64,000 nucleotides of DNA. Origin: Chitinophaga fulva (lineage in GTDB: Bacteria > Bacteroidota > Bacteroidia > Chitinophagales > Chitinophagaceae). The stretch lies in assembly GCF_012927205.1 (NCBI RefSeq), contig NZ_JABBGC010000001.1, positions 1,364,001 through 1,428,000 of the forward strand, given 5' to 3'. This document shows, piece after piece, positions 17,929 to 27,822 of the stretch. The notes below the pieces were generated by a model that was given only the letters and a program-made list of their open reading frames with translations, searched no databases and had not been told where the DNA came from. The position numbers and the translations under genes are program-made. Numbering within the stretch: position 1 is the first letter of the stretch; the number at the start of each line of letters is the position of its first letter.

Positions 17929-20889
17929 TTAGAAGGTCAGGTCTAAACCAAGTGTGTAGGAACGGGAAACAGGATAGATGCCCAGCTCCAGGTTGTTGAA
18001 GTATTCCGGATCATAACCGCTCCACTTTGTAAAGGTGAGCAGGTTGTTACCGCGGGCATATACCCGTGCACTGCGGAATGCTTTGGTAGAGCTCAGTAAA
18101 TTCTTAGGCAGATTGTAATAAATGGTCAGGTCCCTTAATCTCAGGAAAGAGGCATTTTCCACGTATCTGTCGTCAAATGCGGTAGATGAACCGTATTTAG
18201 GATATTTAGCAATATCACCTGGTTTTTTCCACATATTCTGATAGAGGTCAGCTACACGGTTGGTATTGTACCATGCGTCGTTGTTCCATACCAGCCATGC
18301 CTGGGTGTTGTTCACACTGTATTTATCGAGCATATAGTTCCATTGCATGAAGATACCAATACCTTTGTAGTTGAAGTCAAAGGTAGCACCGCCATAATAG
18401 GGAGCATACATGTTTTTACCATCAAGGATCGCTGCATCACCACCATCGAAGTTGGTGGTTTCTTTACCATTTTTATCCAGCCAGATTTCGGTACCGTCGT
18501 CAGGATTAACCCGGGAGAAGCGGTTGTATTTGAACTGTCCGCGTGGATAGCCCACTTTTACGAGGATACCGGTACCAGTACCGAGCAGTTCGTCGCGGAA
18601 GCCATACAGCTCTGTTACCTTGTTTTTGTTGTAAGTGAAGTTACCGGTTACATTGAACGTGATGTCTTTGGTGTCGATAACGGTTGATTTGACAGTGAAC
18701 TCAATACCGTTGTTCTGCATCTTACCCATGTTAGCTTTGATGGAGCTATAGCCGGTGAGGTAGGATACTGGTACGTCCAGTACCATGTCGTAAGTCAGTT
18801 CACGGTAGTAATCGAGGGTAAAGGTCAGGCGGTTGTCCCACAGGCCGAGGTCCGTACCAACGTTAAACTTGCGTTTCTTTTCCCAGCCCAGGTCAGGGTT
18901 GCTTGCCTGGGTGGGCACCATGCCGGCTTTGCTTTCATAACCAGCTTTAGTGGTTGTGGTATTGGGGCTGCTATTATTAACGGAGTTGATGCTATAGGAA
19001 GGATAAAAACCAATATCATCGTTACCAGTCAGACCAACACTGGCGCGTACACGAAGGTCGCTGATCAGCTGGTTGTCTTTCAGGAAGTTTTCTTTTTTAG
19101 CATTCCACAACAGACCAACTGCCCAGAAGTTACCCCATTTGTTGTTGGCGCCGAATTTGGAAGAACCATCGCGGCGTATAGATAAGTCAGCATAATAGCG
19201 GTCTTTATAGCCATAGTTCACAGACGCCAGCGTGGAGAACATCCTGTATTTGCTCAGGCTTCCACTGGAAGTGCTGGGAACTGACATGGCACCGAATTCA
19301 TACAACGTAGGAAATGCTGTGTTCCGCGCTGTAGTGGAGAAGTCGTAGTCGGTCAGTGCATTGTATTCGGTACCGGCTACTGCATTGATGGAGTGGTTTC
19401 CGAAGGTTTTCCGGTAGTTCAGGAGGTTGGTCCAGATAGCGTTAGACCAACGGGAGAAACGCCTGGTAGCATTGCCATTATCTGTGGCGGCCAGTTCAGG
19501 GGCGTTCCATGTTTTGGTAACATAGTCGGAGAGATTCATACCAAAGCGGCTGGTAAATTTCAGCTCTTTGGTAATGTTTGCTTCCGCATAGGCGTTACCA
19601 ATGAATTTCAGGTGATCGTTGCTGTTGCCGATCAGGTCCAGGCTACGGGACCATAGCTGGCTTCTCACGCCATTGTAACCCTGGTATTGCAGCATTTTTT
19701 TCCAGCTGCCATCAGGGTTTTTCAGGTTCTCGTAAGGCATCAGCAGGTAAGCCATCATGCCCGGGTTCTGAAGAGAGTTACGGGTTTCGTTCGGTGTGGT
19801 TTCGTCCATATAGCCCAGGTACATGGATACACCGGTTTTCAGCCATTTGGTGGTCTGGTTATCGATGGCCAGACGGCTGGAGTAACGTTTGAAAGTGTTG
19901 TCAAAGTAGATACCATCCATCTGGAAATACTCACCGGAGAAATAGATGGAAGTAGTTTCATTGCCGCTTTTTACAGACAACACATGAGATTGTGTCTGGG
20001 AAGGCTTGAATACCACTTTTGACTGGTTGAAGTCAGTTTTCATCAGTTCCGGGATCTCAGGATCATCTGCTTTTCTTTTACCGATAAAAACTTCATAGTC
20101 CAGACGGTCCTTGGTGTTCATCATTTTGAACTTGGAGCGGTTGATGTCTGCATAGCCGTAGAAGCCACGATAGTCAATCTGCGGGCGGGTGTTCTTGGTA
20201 CCTCTTTTCATGGTGACCAGGATTACACCGTTTGCGCCACGGGAACCGTAGATAGAAGTAGCAGAAGCATCTTTCAGGATATTGATGTTTTCAATATCGT
20301 CCGGGGCAATCAGGGCAAAGTCACTGGCACTTACCGGCTGGCCGTCTACGATGAAGAGCGGTGCAGTGCCGGAGTTGATGGAACCCACGCCTCTGAGCAA
20401 AATAACCGGGGCAACACCAGGACGTCCGCCATTCGCCATTGTGTACGTACCTGCTGCCTGTCCCTGCAGGTTGTGCAGGAGGTTGCCCTGAGGTCTTGAT
20501 TCTATTTGTTTGCCGTCCACCGTTGTGATAGCTCCGGTAATAGCTCCTCTTCTTTTAGAACCATAACCGGTGCTGATTTCCACCTGGTTCAGTGTTTTGG
20601 AATCCGGTCCCATTTTCACGAGAACATGGCTCTTTTCGCCTATGGCCATGGTGATCGTTTCATATCCCACGAAACTAAAAGCAAGCGTGGCGTTACCGTT
20701 AACATTGATTTTAAAGTTACCGTCAACATCAGTAGCGGTACCTGTCCTGGCGCCTTTAACGGTGACGGTCACACCGAGTAAAGGGGTGCCATCGCGGGTG
20801 TCAGTCACTTTTCCGGTCACCTGTCGTTGCTGTGCCATCATTGGCACTGCCACCAGGACCCAAAGAAAAAATAGTAGTGCTTTCTTCAT
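17929..20889 (-). CDS. SusC/RagA-family TonB-linked outer-membrane transporter
   Basis: A 986-residue protein with a signal peptide (about 1-19), a carboxypeptidase-like domain (about 22-100), a plug with the SusC signature ILKDASATSIYGSRGANGVILV near 205-226, and a beta-barrel ending YTLGLDLTF. It has no STN domain, unlike the other two SusC proteins in this window. It is therefore probably not controlled by a FecR/ECF surface-signalling pair, and none is nearby. It forms a two-gene unit with the SusD gene downstream. Confidence 0.95.
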   Translation of the reverse strand: MKKALLFFLWVLVAVPMMAQQRQVTGKVTDTRDGTPLLGVTVTVKGARTGTATDVDGNFKINVNGNATLAFSFVGYETITMAIGEKSHVLVKMGPDSKTLNQVEISTGYGSKRRGAITGAITTVDGKQIESRPQGNLLHNLQGQAAGTYTMANGGRPGVAPVILLRGVGSINSGTAPLFIVDGQPVSASDFALIAPDDIENINILKDASATSIYGSRGANGVILVTMKRGTKNTRPQIDYRGFYGYADINRSKFKMMNTKDRLDYEVFIGKRKADDPEIPELMKTDFNQSKVVFKPSQTQSHVLSVKSGNETTSIYFSGEYFQMDGIYFDNTFKRYSSRLAIDNQTTKWLKTGVSMYLGYMDETTPNETRNSLQNPGMMAYLLMPYENLKNPDGSWKKMLQYQGYNGVRSQLWSRSLDLIGNSNDHLKFIGNAYAEANITKELKFTSRFGMNLSDYVTKTWNAPELAATDNGNATRRFSRWSNAIWTNLLNYRKTFGNHSINAVAGTEYNALTDYDFSTTARNTAFPTLYEFGAMSVPSTSSGSLSKYRMFSTLASVNYGYKDRYYADLSIRRDGSSKFGANNKWGNFWAVGLLWNAKKENFLKDNQLISDLRVRASVGLTGNDDIGFYPSYSINSVNNSSPNTTTTKAGYESKAGMVPTQASNPDLGWEKKRKFNVGTDLGLWDNRLTFTLDYYRELTYDMVLDVPVSYLTGYSSIKANMGKMQNNGIEFTVKSTVIDTKDITFNVTGNFTYNKNKVTELYGFRDELLGTGTGILVKVGYPRGQFKYNRFSRVNPDDGTEIWLDKNGKETTNFDGGDAAILDGKNMYAPYYGGATFDFNYKGIGIFMQWNYMLDKYSVNNTQAWLVWNNDAWYNTNRVADLYQNMWKKPGDIAKYPKYGSSTAFDDRYVENASFLRLRDLTIYYNLPKNLLSSTKAFRSARVYARGNNLLTFTKWSGYDPEYFNNLELGIYPVSRSYTLGLDLTF

Positions 20890-21504
20890 AATCGGTCGAT
20901 TTAGATGAAATTGATAAATAGAGAAGTAGAGAATACAAATTTGGACAATTGGACAAAGAACTTCCGCCCGGCAATCCAGTATTGGTGCCAGTTCCTGTCG
21001 GTCACGACAATGCTATAGCTTAACGAAGGCAGGTCAGACTAGTGGTTGGTCATCCCATGTTCACAGTTAAATTTTAAGCGTTGCACAATGATTCCGGTTG
21101 TTTTTAAACATTATATAAATCACTCAGTGAATAGTTGGAGCAAAGAAATCCCATTAACGATACAGCAGGATCTGATGGACTGTATCATTGCAAAAACCTG
21201 TTATACCAAAGGCTGTGGTACCGAAGGGTTCATCTACTCATAAGCTGCTCACTATTTCTGAGATTGTTTCTTAGAATATAGGCATCTGCGATTTAGTAAA
21301 TTAGATTTTGTTTTGACTGTTGGTTGATCTAGTTAAAATTGACAGATTCAGAATGTGAAAATAATAAGTTATCATGATAAATGAAAGCAGAGAGATACTT
21401 TTCTTGATGAATGGTCGATTTTTTTATTGAACAACAGGACGTTTATACTGCTGAAATGTAGCGGTGTCGGGCGTTTTGAGATATGGTGAAAAAATAATAA
21501 TTCT
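20890..21504. other. AT-rich intergenic region, no convincing gene
   Basis: About 600 bases between the SusC start and a decayed regulator. A plus-strand frame from ATG 21091 to TAA 21243 could encode about 50 residues (with KTCYTKGCGTEGF near its end), but I recognise no family. The opposite strand also shows broken protein-like runs here. Relics of a deleted neighbourhood are the likeliest content. The SusC promoter must lie near 20890-20960. Confidence 0.4.
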
Positions 21505-21914
21505 TCAAATAAATAACGACTTGATAAGTTCTGCTTTCGTCTTATCATAAGCCAGGTAGAGAACATTGGTCGTTGCCGCTTCTCCTTTCCATATCACCTT
21601 TATTTTGCCTTCTTTCTGAAGATCTCTTACCAGGTAATCAGCAGCAACAGTGAGGTCATCAGTGGTAAGATGTGCTGTCAGCTATGACAAAGGATTCTGT
21701 CAGTATAGGTTCAAAGACGATGTCTTTCCTTTCTGTCCGTTGTGTGGCAATGACGAAATCAAGTTTCGCCGTTACCCGGTTTAATCAGTAAATCTTTGGT
21801 CAACCCAAATGACGTTATGATGTTTGCCGGAAAGGCTTTCAATCGTTGCAGAAAAACAGAATGAAATATTTCTTTTCACAGTACCCGGCCGGATGGTTGG
21901 AAATTGTTGCTCAT
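21505..21914 (-). pseudogene. Decayed LysR-type transcriptional regulator
   Basis: Three minus-strand frames read in succession give a LysR effector-binding domain. Segment 1 (from ATG 21914, with a TGA at codon 13) reads FHSVFLQRLKAFPANIITS then FGLTKDLLIK. Segment 2, one frame over, reads KLDFVIATQRTERKDIVFEP then ILTESFVIADS. Segment 3, another frame over, reads TVAADYLVRDLQKEGKIKV then NVLYLAYDK, ending at TGA 21505. In LysR proteins these correspond to the start of the effector domain, its G-x-LDF-x-I core, and the C-terminal PDYL...LYLAY region. The DNA-binding helix-turn-helix is missing, and roughly 65 residues between segments 2 and 3 appear deleted. One nonsense codon and two frameshifts rule out function. 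Confidence 0.68.
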
Positions 21915-21942
21915 GGCACATCGTGGAGTTGTTGCTTAAAAG

Positions 21943-21976
21943 AAGCGGCCATCTCTTTTTAAGGAGATGGCCGCTT
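21943..21976 (-). terminator. Terminator after the alpha-2-macroglobulin gene
   Basis: AAGCGGCCATCTC (21943-21955) pairs with GAGATGGCCGCTT (21964-21976). It lies 22 bases past the macroglobulin stop codon, so that gene ends its own transcript and is not co-transcribed with pbpC. Confidence 0.8.
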
Positions 21977-21997
21977 TTATGTTGAAATACATCAATC

Positions 21998-24900
21998 CTA
22001 TTTCACCACTTCTACCCATTTACCTGGTGCAAAAGCGTGGATGGTATTGTCATACATCGCTTCGCAGGAAACGGCCGGGAGATAGTATCGTCCCAGATAG
22101 GATGCGTTGAGCAACACATTATAGGTGTGGGTTTTATTCTCTTCAAGGTTGAAGTAAGTATATACCCTGTCATCACGTATATCCATATACGTAGCTGGTG
22201 AAGAGTGGAAGGAACTGTCGTTGTCCATGAGGCGGGTGTTAAGGATTTCCCAGCCTGACGGGAATATTTGTGACAGGGCCATCTGCTCATAATAGCCACG
22301 TTTGCCCGGATTTTTGATGGTCACAGTGGCCATGAAATCGCTGCCTTGTTTCAGTGTGGCCGGGTCCAGTGGTTTGCCATCACGGGTGCTGTAACGGACC
22401 TGGAGATCGAGCACTTCAGGGTTGTTGCTGGCAACTGGTTCCTGACCTGCTTCCGGCTGGCCGCGCAGAATGAGGCGTACATACAATACGTTTTGTCCGT
22501 TGTTCTGCAGGCTGATATTGCCCTGTGAGCCGTTGAAGGTAACAGGTATCTGTGCTACAAATGATTGACCGTTTACGGTGCCTTTAGCGCCATTGAGCGT
22601 ATAGCTGAGGTTGATCTTACTGCTGCCTTTATTGCTGCCGCAGAATTTGGCGATCGAGATGAGCGCGTACGCAGTCGTTTGTGTGCTGTACCACTGGTCG
22701 TTTTGAGACAGATTGGTAGCGATTTGTTTCACCAGTTCATTGGCGCGGTTACGTTGGCCGAGGAGCGTGAGTGTTTCGAGGATCATCGCTTTGTCGCGCA
22801 GATCAGAACCGAAGGTGCCACCCAACTGGTTGTATGGTTTCACTTCTGTGCTCAGGTTCTGTACCAGTGAGTTGGCCACTTCTGGTTGACCGGCCAGCTT
22901 GTAAGCTGCTGCCAGTCTCCATTTGGCGGGCACGGATAGATATTTGAATTCTTTCAGTCTGTTCATAGCGCCCACTTCCGGTACTTTGGCGAGTGCCAGC
23001 AGATACAGGCGGTAAGCCTGCGTAAGGTCGCCGCCATAGAAGTTCTGGGTGCTGGGTGCCCAGGTAGTGGCTTTGTTTCGCTGGTATTTTTTCCATTGGT
23101 CCAGCAGGCCGGGAGGCAGGGTATAGCCTTTGGCTTGTGCCTCCAGTATGAAGTGACCGGCGTAGTTGGTGCCCCATTCGTCGGACTGTGCCTGGCCTGG
23201 CCAGTAGGCGAGGCCGCCGTCGGAAGTCTGGAAGCCTTTGAGCCTGTTGACACCGGCTTTTACGTTACGGTCTATTTCTGCCAGTTGGCTTTCTTTCAGG
23301 TCCATGAGCTGATTCAGCACCAGTTGCGGGAACACGCCGGAAGTGGTTTGTTCGATACAGCCGTGCGGATAATCGATCAGGAATTGCAGGCGTTTACCGA
23401 GGTTAAGCGCCGGGATGGTGGACACCTCCAGCACACCGGAGTTGGTACCGGCCATGCCTACCGGGCTGAACGCGGTGCTCCAGCCTTTTCCGGCTTCCAG
23501 CGTATAGTCTACAACGTTAGTAATGACCGGGTTGGGGTTACGCACATTCATTTCAATGGCTTCTTCTGCCCTCTCGGCGCCGCTGCTGGCGGTCACCTTG
23601 ATTTTAGCGACACCGGTCTGTGGTTTCACTTTCACATCGAAGTATACCATCTGTTCGCCTGGTTGCGGGAAGGTCACGGTTTTGGTGCTTTCTCCTACAA
23701 CTTCCAGCAGCGGGCTGGTGCTGATGGTCACGTTGGCGGAGCGTACGGTTGGCTCGAGGCCGAAGACGGTGACAGGCACCTGGATGGTCTCTGACGGTCC
23801 TAATACACGCGGCGCGGTGGTCAGCAGCATCAGCGGCTTCTTCACGGCCACAGCTTTTTCGGCAAAGCCATAGGCGCCATCCTGTCCGGCTACGACCATC
23901 GCTTTTACGGAGCCTATATATGGCGGCAGTTTAAATTTATGCGTTTGTTTCTGGCCTCCTTTCAGATAGAAAGGTCCCATGAATTTCACTACCGGCTTAA
24001 AGCGGTTGGCTTTGGCTGCGCCGGCATTTTTATTCAGGCCTTCGTCACCACCAATGCTGAGGATGCGTTCCAGGTCGGAGCCGTAGGCGCCTACGACGAA
24101 GTCAAACAGGTCCCACGTTTTCACGCCGAGGGCTTCGCGGGCATAGAAGGCGCTGTGCGGATCAGGTGTTTTGAAACGCGTCAGGTCCAGCAGGCCTTCA
24201 TCTACGATGGCGATGGTATATGTCATGGGTTTACCGTTGCTTTCGCTGACGGTAATATTGGCTTCTGATTCAGGTTTCAGTTTATCGGCCATGCTGATCA
24301 CCGGTTTCAGGATAGTGCCCGGATCTTCTACGGTGATGGGGATGGTACCATACATGCGGATCGGCAGGTCGTTGACGGTTTGTGCATGTGGTTGCAGCAG
24401 GGTAACGTTGACGTATATATTGGGCGTCATGTTCTTTTCTGCCTTGAAGCGGAAAGTGGTTTGCCCCTGCTGGGTGTTGACCCAGAAAGTTTTGAGCACC
24501 TTGCTGCCGGACTCGATGCTGATCAGGCCTCTGCCGCCGGCACTGCTGGGGATGGTGAGGTTGATGTCCTCTCCTGCCTTATAGTGCTGTTTGTCGGAGG
24601 TGAACACGAGCATGGACGCCTCTGCAGGGTTTTCTTTCTGCATACGTTGAGCCCATCCCGGCCAGTCGATATACACGGACTTACCGGAGGTATGGCCGCT
24701 CTGCAGGTCTTTTACCCGTACCAGGTAGCGGCCCCAGTCGGGCTGATTGATACGCAGCGACCATGAGCCTTTACCGTTGTTAAGGGTAACGGTTTCTTTG
24801 GTCAGGAGCTGGTTGTAGCTGTCCTGCGTGAAGTTGGAATATTCGTCGGCTCCGCCTTCGTCCCACCACCATCTCCAGCGTACTTTATATACTTCTACCT

Positions 24901-27601
24901 GTACTTCGCGGGAACCGCCGATGAGGTTGCCCTTATCGTCTACATCCACGATCTCCACGTTATGCGACTGATCGGTGAGCAGCATACCGGTGGTACGGTC
25001 ACCCTGCGGCAGCCGCAGCCCTACATAGGAGGTAAACGGATTGTATGGCATAGAGAAGTGGTCGATACTGAAATCGCCACCGGGCTCAAATACTTTTACT
25101 TCGAAGTTGGCCTTCAGCTGTCCGGGGGCCAGTTTACCGAGTTGAATATCGGCTTTCACCGGGGCAGCGCCGGTTTCGCTCAGCGGGCCTTCAAAGATGG
25201 TTTTGTTCTCTGCTTCAAAATGGGTTACCGGATCATCGAAGGTGAAGCCGGAGAAGTTTTTGAAGCTGGTGGAAGCCTGTACCAGCGACACGTCCACTTT
25301 GGCTTTCAGGTGCTGGGCGGTAGCGCCGAACATCCACATGGCCGACAGGGTGCCGGTAGTACCGGTTTTAGACAGGGCGGTATTGCTGCCGAAGTCCATT
25401 TTTATTTTCAGTCTGTTGGGCTTCACGGTTTCTATGCGCACATTTTTCTGGAAAGTGGCGCCGCCTACTTTTACTTTCGCTACCCAGCTGCCGGTTGGGT
25501 CTTCCGGTTGGGTGGCGGTAGCGAAGCTATAGAAGCCGTTCAGGTTTTCATGCTGGTTGATGCGTTTGTAGAGCTGACCTTTAGGGTTGTACAGTTCCAG
25601 CGTCACCGGGTGATCTGCCGGGAGCTTATCATCTTTGTCTTCCAGCATAAAAGTCAGGTAGATGGAATCGCCGGGGCGCCATACACCTCTTTCTCCGTAG
25701 AGGAAGCCTTTGATACCACTCTGCACTTCTTCACCCTGTACGTCAAAACGGCTGAGTGGCAGGGAACTTCCGTCGTCCAGCTTCAGGTAACCTCTTTCGT
25801 TGTCTTTTTTCGCAATCAGCAGGTATGGCTTGCGTTTCAGGTCGAATGTAGCCAGCCCTTCGCCATCACTTTTGGTTTTGAAGATCACCTGGTTTTGGTA
25901 GTCGAGCAGTTCAAGTTCTACGCCGGTGAGCGGTTTGGTATCACGTATATCCGTTACCGCTACCAACATGCTGTTGTTGTTGCCTCTTTTGGCAATCAGG
26001 CCCAGGTTGGAGCAGATCACGTTGCGGGAAGCCCATTTGTCTTTGTTGTAGTAGGAATTGGAGCAGGCGTCGTTACGGCGGGTCCAGTTGTATCCGTAAG
26101 GATAGTAGCTGTCGTAACGGTTCCAGAAGTCATCGTCGTCATCCAGCTTTTCGCCGCCGCCGTAGTATTCACTTTCATCCATTTCGCCGTCTTCTTCTCC
26201 TTCTCCGCCACTAGTGCTGGTGCTGTCGGATTTTTTAACTTCCGTGCAGGCTGTAAGCGAATAGGCTTTACGGAAACCGATAGTGATACGATAAATGGCG
26301 CCGGGTTCGGTGCGGAGCAATTTATCAAGATCGAGGAAGAAACGGTTTTTCTTGTGGAGGTTGACGGATTTGTCGGTATCGAGGCGAATGGTTTTTTCTA
26401 CCACGGCCTTGCCTACACGACGCAGTTCTGCGTCCCCATCGAGGTTATTACGTTGCAGGTATTGCGGAACGTTGTTCTCGTATATCTTGATGATGGTCAC
26501 GTCTACCGCGTTAAGGTTGACGGCTTCAAACGGCATCACCAGTTTATTGCTTTCGGGGAGGATCACACCTTTGCCGGGAATCGTTACTGCGGGCAGGGTG
26601 TTTTCGAAGTTCACATTGGCGCTGTAGGATTGACCGAGGCGTTTATCGGTGATATTGATAACGCCTTCGTTGATCACTACGTTGTAGCTGCCTTCGAGGC
26701 GAACGGGCACATATACTTTTACCTCACTACCGTCGATGGTATAACGGAGATCGCCCTGGCCGCTGATACCGATAAGGCCTTCCAGGCTTTGGGCTACGCT
26801 GACAGGGTCGGAGAATTGCACCAGCAGGTGCTGTTCCGGATCAGACATCGCTTTTACATCGAGTACTTTGAAATCGCCTACAGCGGGTACTTCCACTGTT
26901 TTTTTACCGCTGTTGTCCACTTTAAGTGCCGAGCCGTCCCAGCTGACTTCGAGGTTACGGGCAATGTTGCTGCGTTCTATATTAGCGATAGTGAATTTCG
27001 ACGTACGGTCGGCAGCGTTATGCTGCCAGGTAATGGGCAGTGTTTTGCCGCCATGCCGGGCGGTGAGCAGTTTTTCGATGGACTGCGGGTTTTCCACATC
27101 GGCCGTATATACAGCGCCTGTGTAGGTCATCTTGTCCAAGGTGGTGTTGGTACTGGCTTTCAGGCCAAACATGTCAAGAGAGAAAGATGGTTTGATGACT
27201 TTGAACTCGAAATCGAAGGATTTCAGGTCAGAAGGCACGTCCATGATCTTGCTCAGCTTGAAATTGACTTGATAGGTTTTACCAGGCTGCAAATTCTCAT
27301 CGGGCCGGAATTCTATGGTGGTGGCATCTACCCAATAAGATTTCCCTTTGATGGAAGGGGAAAAATCGAATACCTCTTTGTCGAGTGGTTCATTCTGGGT
27401 ATGCGTTACGTTTACCTGCCCTGCCAGTTGAACACGGATGGGGCTTTGTTTGGAGATAATCCCGGCGGTATAGGCGTCGATATACTTCGCGAATCCGGGG
27501 TTCATCTCTTTTTTGGTGGTCCGGCAGCCGCTTATCAGCGACAACGCCACCAGGGAAACAAATAATGCTACTACAGCAAATAGCCGTTTTGTTGGGTGCA
27601 T
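21998..27601 (-). CDS. Bacterial alpha-2-macroglobulin, thioester type
   Basis: A 1867-residue lipoprotein (lipobox ISGC near residue 26), thought to trap proteases that enter the periplasm. N-terminal macroglobulin/MG domains precede a bait-like and A2M central region (VDEGLLDLTRFKTPDPHSAFY near 1140), then the thioester motif HGCIEQ near residue 1412 inside an alpha-alpha toroid domain, then a C-terminal receptor-like domain. The Cys and Gln of the thioester are both present. Near 465-515 there is a long acidic stretch (EGEEDGEMDESE, LDDDDDFW) followed by a Tyr/Asn-rich run, which looks like an insertion. PbpC, the usual partner, is displaced about 6.9 kb downstream. Confidence 0.95.
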   Translation of the reverse strand: MHPTKRLFAVVALFVSLVALSLISGCRTTKKEMNPGFAKYIDAYTAGIISKQSPIRVQLAGQVNVTHTQNEPLDKEVFDFSPSIKGKSYWVDATTIEFRPDENLQPGKTYQVNFKLSKIMDVPSDLKSFDFEFKVIKPSFSLDMFGLKASTNTTLDKMTYTGAVYTADVENPQSIEKLLTARHGGKTLPITWQHNAADRTSKFTIANIERSNIARNLEVSWDGSALKVDNSGKKTVEVPAVGDFKVLDVKAMSDPEQHLLVQFSDPVSVAQSLEGLIGISGQGDLRYTIDGSEVKVYVPVRLEGSYNVVINEGVINITDKRLGQSYSANVNFENTLPAVTIPGKGVILPESNKLVMPFEAVNLNAVDVTIIKIYENNVPQYLQRNNLDGDAELRRVGKAVVEKTIRLDTDKSVNLHKKNRFFLDLDKLLRTEPGAIYRITIGFRKAYSLTACTEVKKSDSTSTSGGEGEEDGEMDESEYYGGGEKLDDDDDFWNRYDSYYPYGYNWTRRNDACSNSYYNKDKWASRNVICSNLGLIAKRGNNNSMLVAVTDIRDTKPLTGVELELLDYQNQVIFKTKSDGEGLATFDLKRKPYLLIAKKDNERGYLKLDDGSSLPLSRFDVQGEEVQSGIKGFLYGERGVWRPGDSIYLTFMLEDKDDKLPADHPVTLELYNPKGQLYKRINQHENLNGFYSFATATQPEDPTGSWVAKVKVGGATFQKNVRIETVKPNRLKIKMDFGSNTALSKTGTTGTLSAMWMFGATAQHLKAKVDVSLVQASTSFKNFSGFTFDDPVTHFEAENKTIFEGPLSETGAAPVKADIQLGKLAPGQLKANFEVKVFEPGGDFSIDHFSMPYNPFTSYVGLRLPQGDRTTGMLLTDQSHNVEIVDVDDKGNLIGGSREVQVEVYKVRWRWWWDEGGADEYSNFTQDSYNQLLTKETVTLNNGKGSWSLRINQPDWGRYLVRVKDLQSGHTSGKSVYIDWPGWAQRMQKENPAEASMLVFTSDKQHYKAGEDINLTIPSSAGGRGLISIESGSKVLKTFWVNTQQGQTTFRFKAEKNMTPNIYVNVTLLQPHAQTVNDLPIRMYGTIPITVEDPGTILKPVISMADKLKPESEANITVSESNGKPMTYTIAIVDEGLLDLTRFKTPDPHSAFYAREALGVKTWDLFDFVVGAYGSDLERILSIGGDEGLNKNAGAAKANRFKPVVKFMGPFYLKGGQKQTHKFKLPPYIGSVKAMVVAGQDGAYGFAEKAVAVKKPLMLLTTAPRVLGPSETIQVPVTVFGLEPTVRSANVTISTSPLLEVVGESTKTVTFPQPGEQMVYFDVKVKPQTGVAKIKVTASSGAERAEEAIEMNVRNPNPVITNVVDYTLEAGKGWSTAFSPVGMAGTNSGVLEVSTIPALNLGKRLQFLIDYPHGCIEQTTSGVFPQLVLNQLMDLKESQLAEIDRNVKAGVNRLKGFQTSDGGLAYWPGQAQSDEWGTNYAGHFILEAQAKGYTLPPGLLDQWKKYQRNKATTWAPSTQNFYGGDLTQAYRLYLLALAKVPEVGAMNRLKEFKYLSVPAKWRLAAAYKLAGQPEVANSLVQNLSTEVKPYNQLGGTFGSDLRDKAMILETLTLLGQRNRANELVKQIATNLSQNDQWYSTQTTAYALISIAKFCGSNKGSSKINLSYTLNGAKGTVNGQSFVAQIPVTFNGSQGNISLQNNGQNVLYVRLILRGQPEAGQEPVASNNPEVLDLQVRYSTRDGKPLDPATLKQGSDFMATVTIKNPGKRGYYEQMALSQIFPSGWEILNTRLMDNDSSFHSSPATYMDIRDDRVYTYFNLEENKTHTYNVLLNASYLGRYYLPAVSCEAMYDNTIHAFAPGKWVEVVK

Positions 27602-27685
27602 CAGGAATGGATTATGGTGATTAACGATTCCCGACGAAGATCGAACTATTTTTTCATTTATGCATTTATATATTGAGTTATTTGG

Positions 27686-27798
27686 TTATTTGATTTATGG
27701 ATTTTGGAATTTTTTGATTTTGGGATTTCGGGGAGGTATACCGGATGATCCCCATAAATTTCAAAATCAAAAAATTCCAAAATCCATAAATCAAATAA
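27686..27798. repeat. 37-bp perfect inverted repeat, AT-rich
   Basis: Arms at 27686-27722 and 27762-27798 are perfectly complementary over 37 bases, with a 39-base loop that contains GGGGAGG and CCCC. Further A/T words (AATAACCAAATAA) recur outside the arms. It lies between the end of the ABC protein gene and the start of the macroglobulin gene. It can act as a terminator for the ABC gene; the length and word-like repetition also suggest a palindromic repeat element. Confidence 0.8.
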
Positions 27799-27822
27799 TA
27801 AAATAGCTCAATAACCAAATAA

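Noticed and set aside
21046-21243. A 65-codon plus-strand frame in the AT-rich gap
   Set aside because: No family resemblance and no promoter seen; kept only as a note in the intergenic entry.
21638-21784. Plus-strand fragment with a zinc-ribbon-like FCPLCGND motif
   Set aside because: It has no start codon and is antisense to the better-supported LysR remnant; the Cys pattern is probably chance.
24962-27565. An 867-codon plus-strand open frame opposite the alpha-2-macroglobulin gene
   Set aside because: It is an antisense shadow: the minus-strand frame has a lipobox, the thioester motif and full family length, while the plus frame has no recognisable domain.
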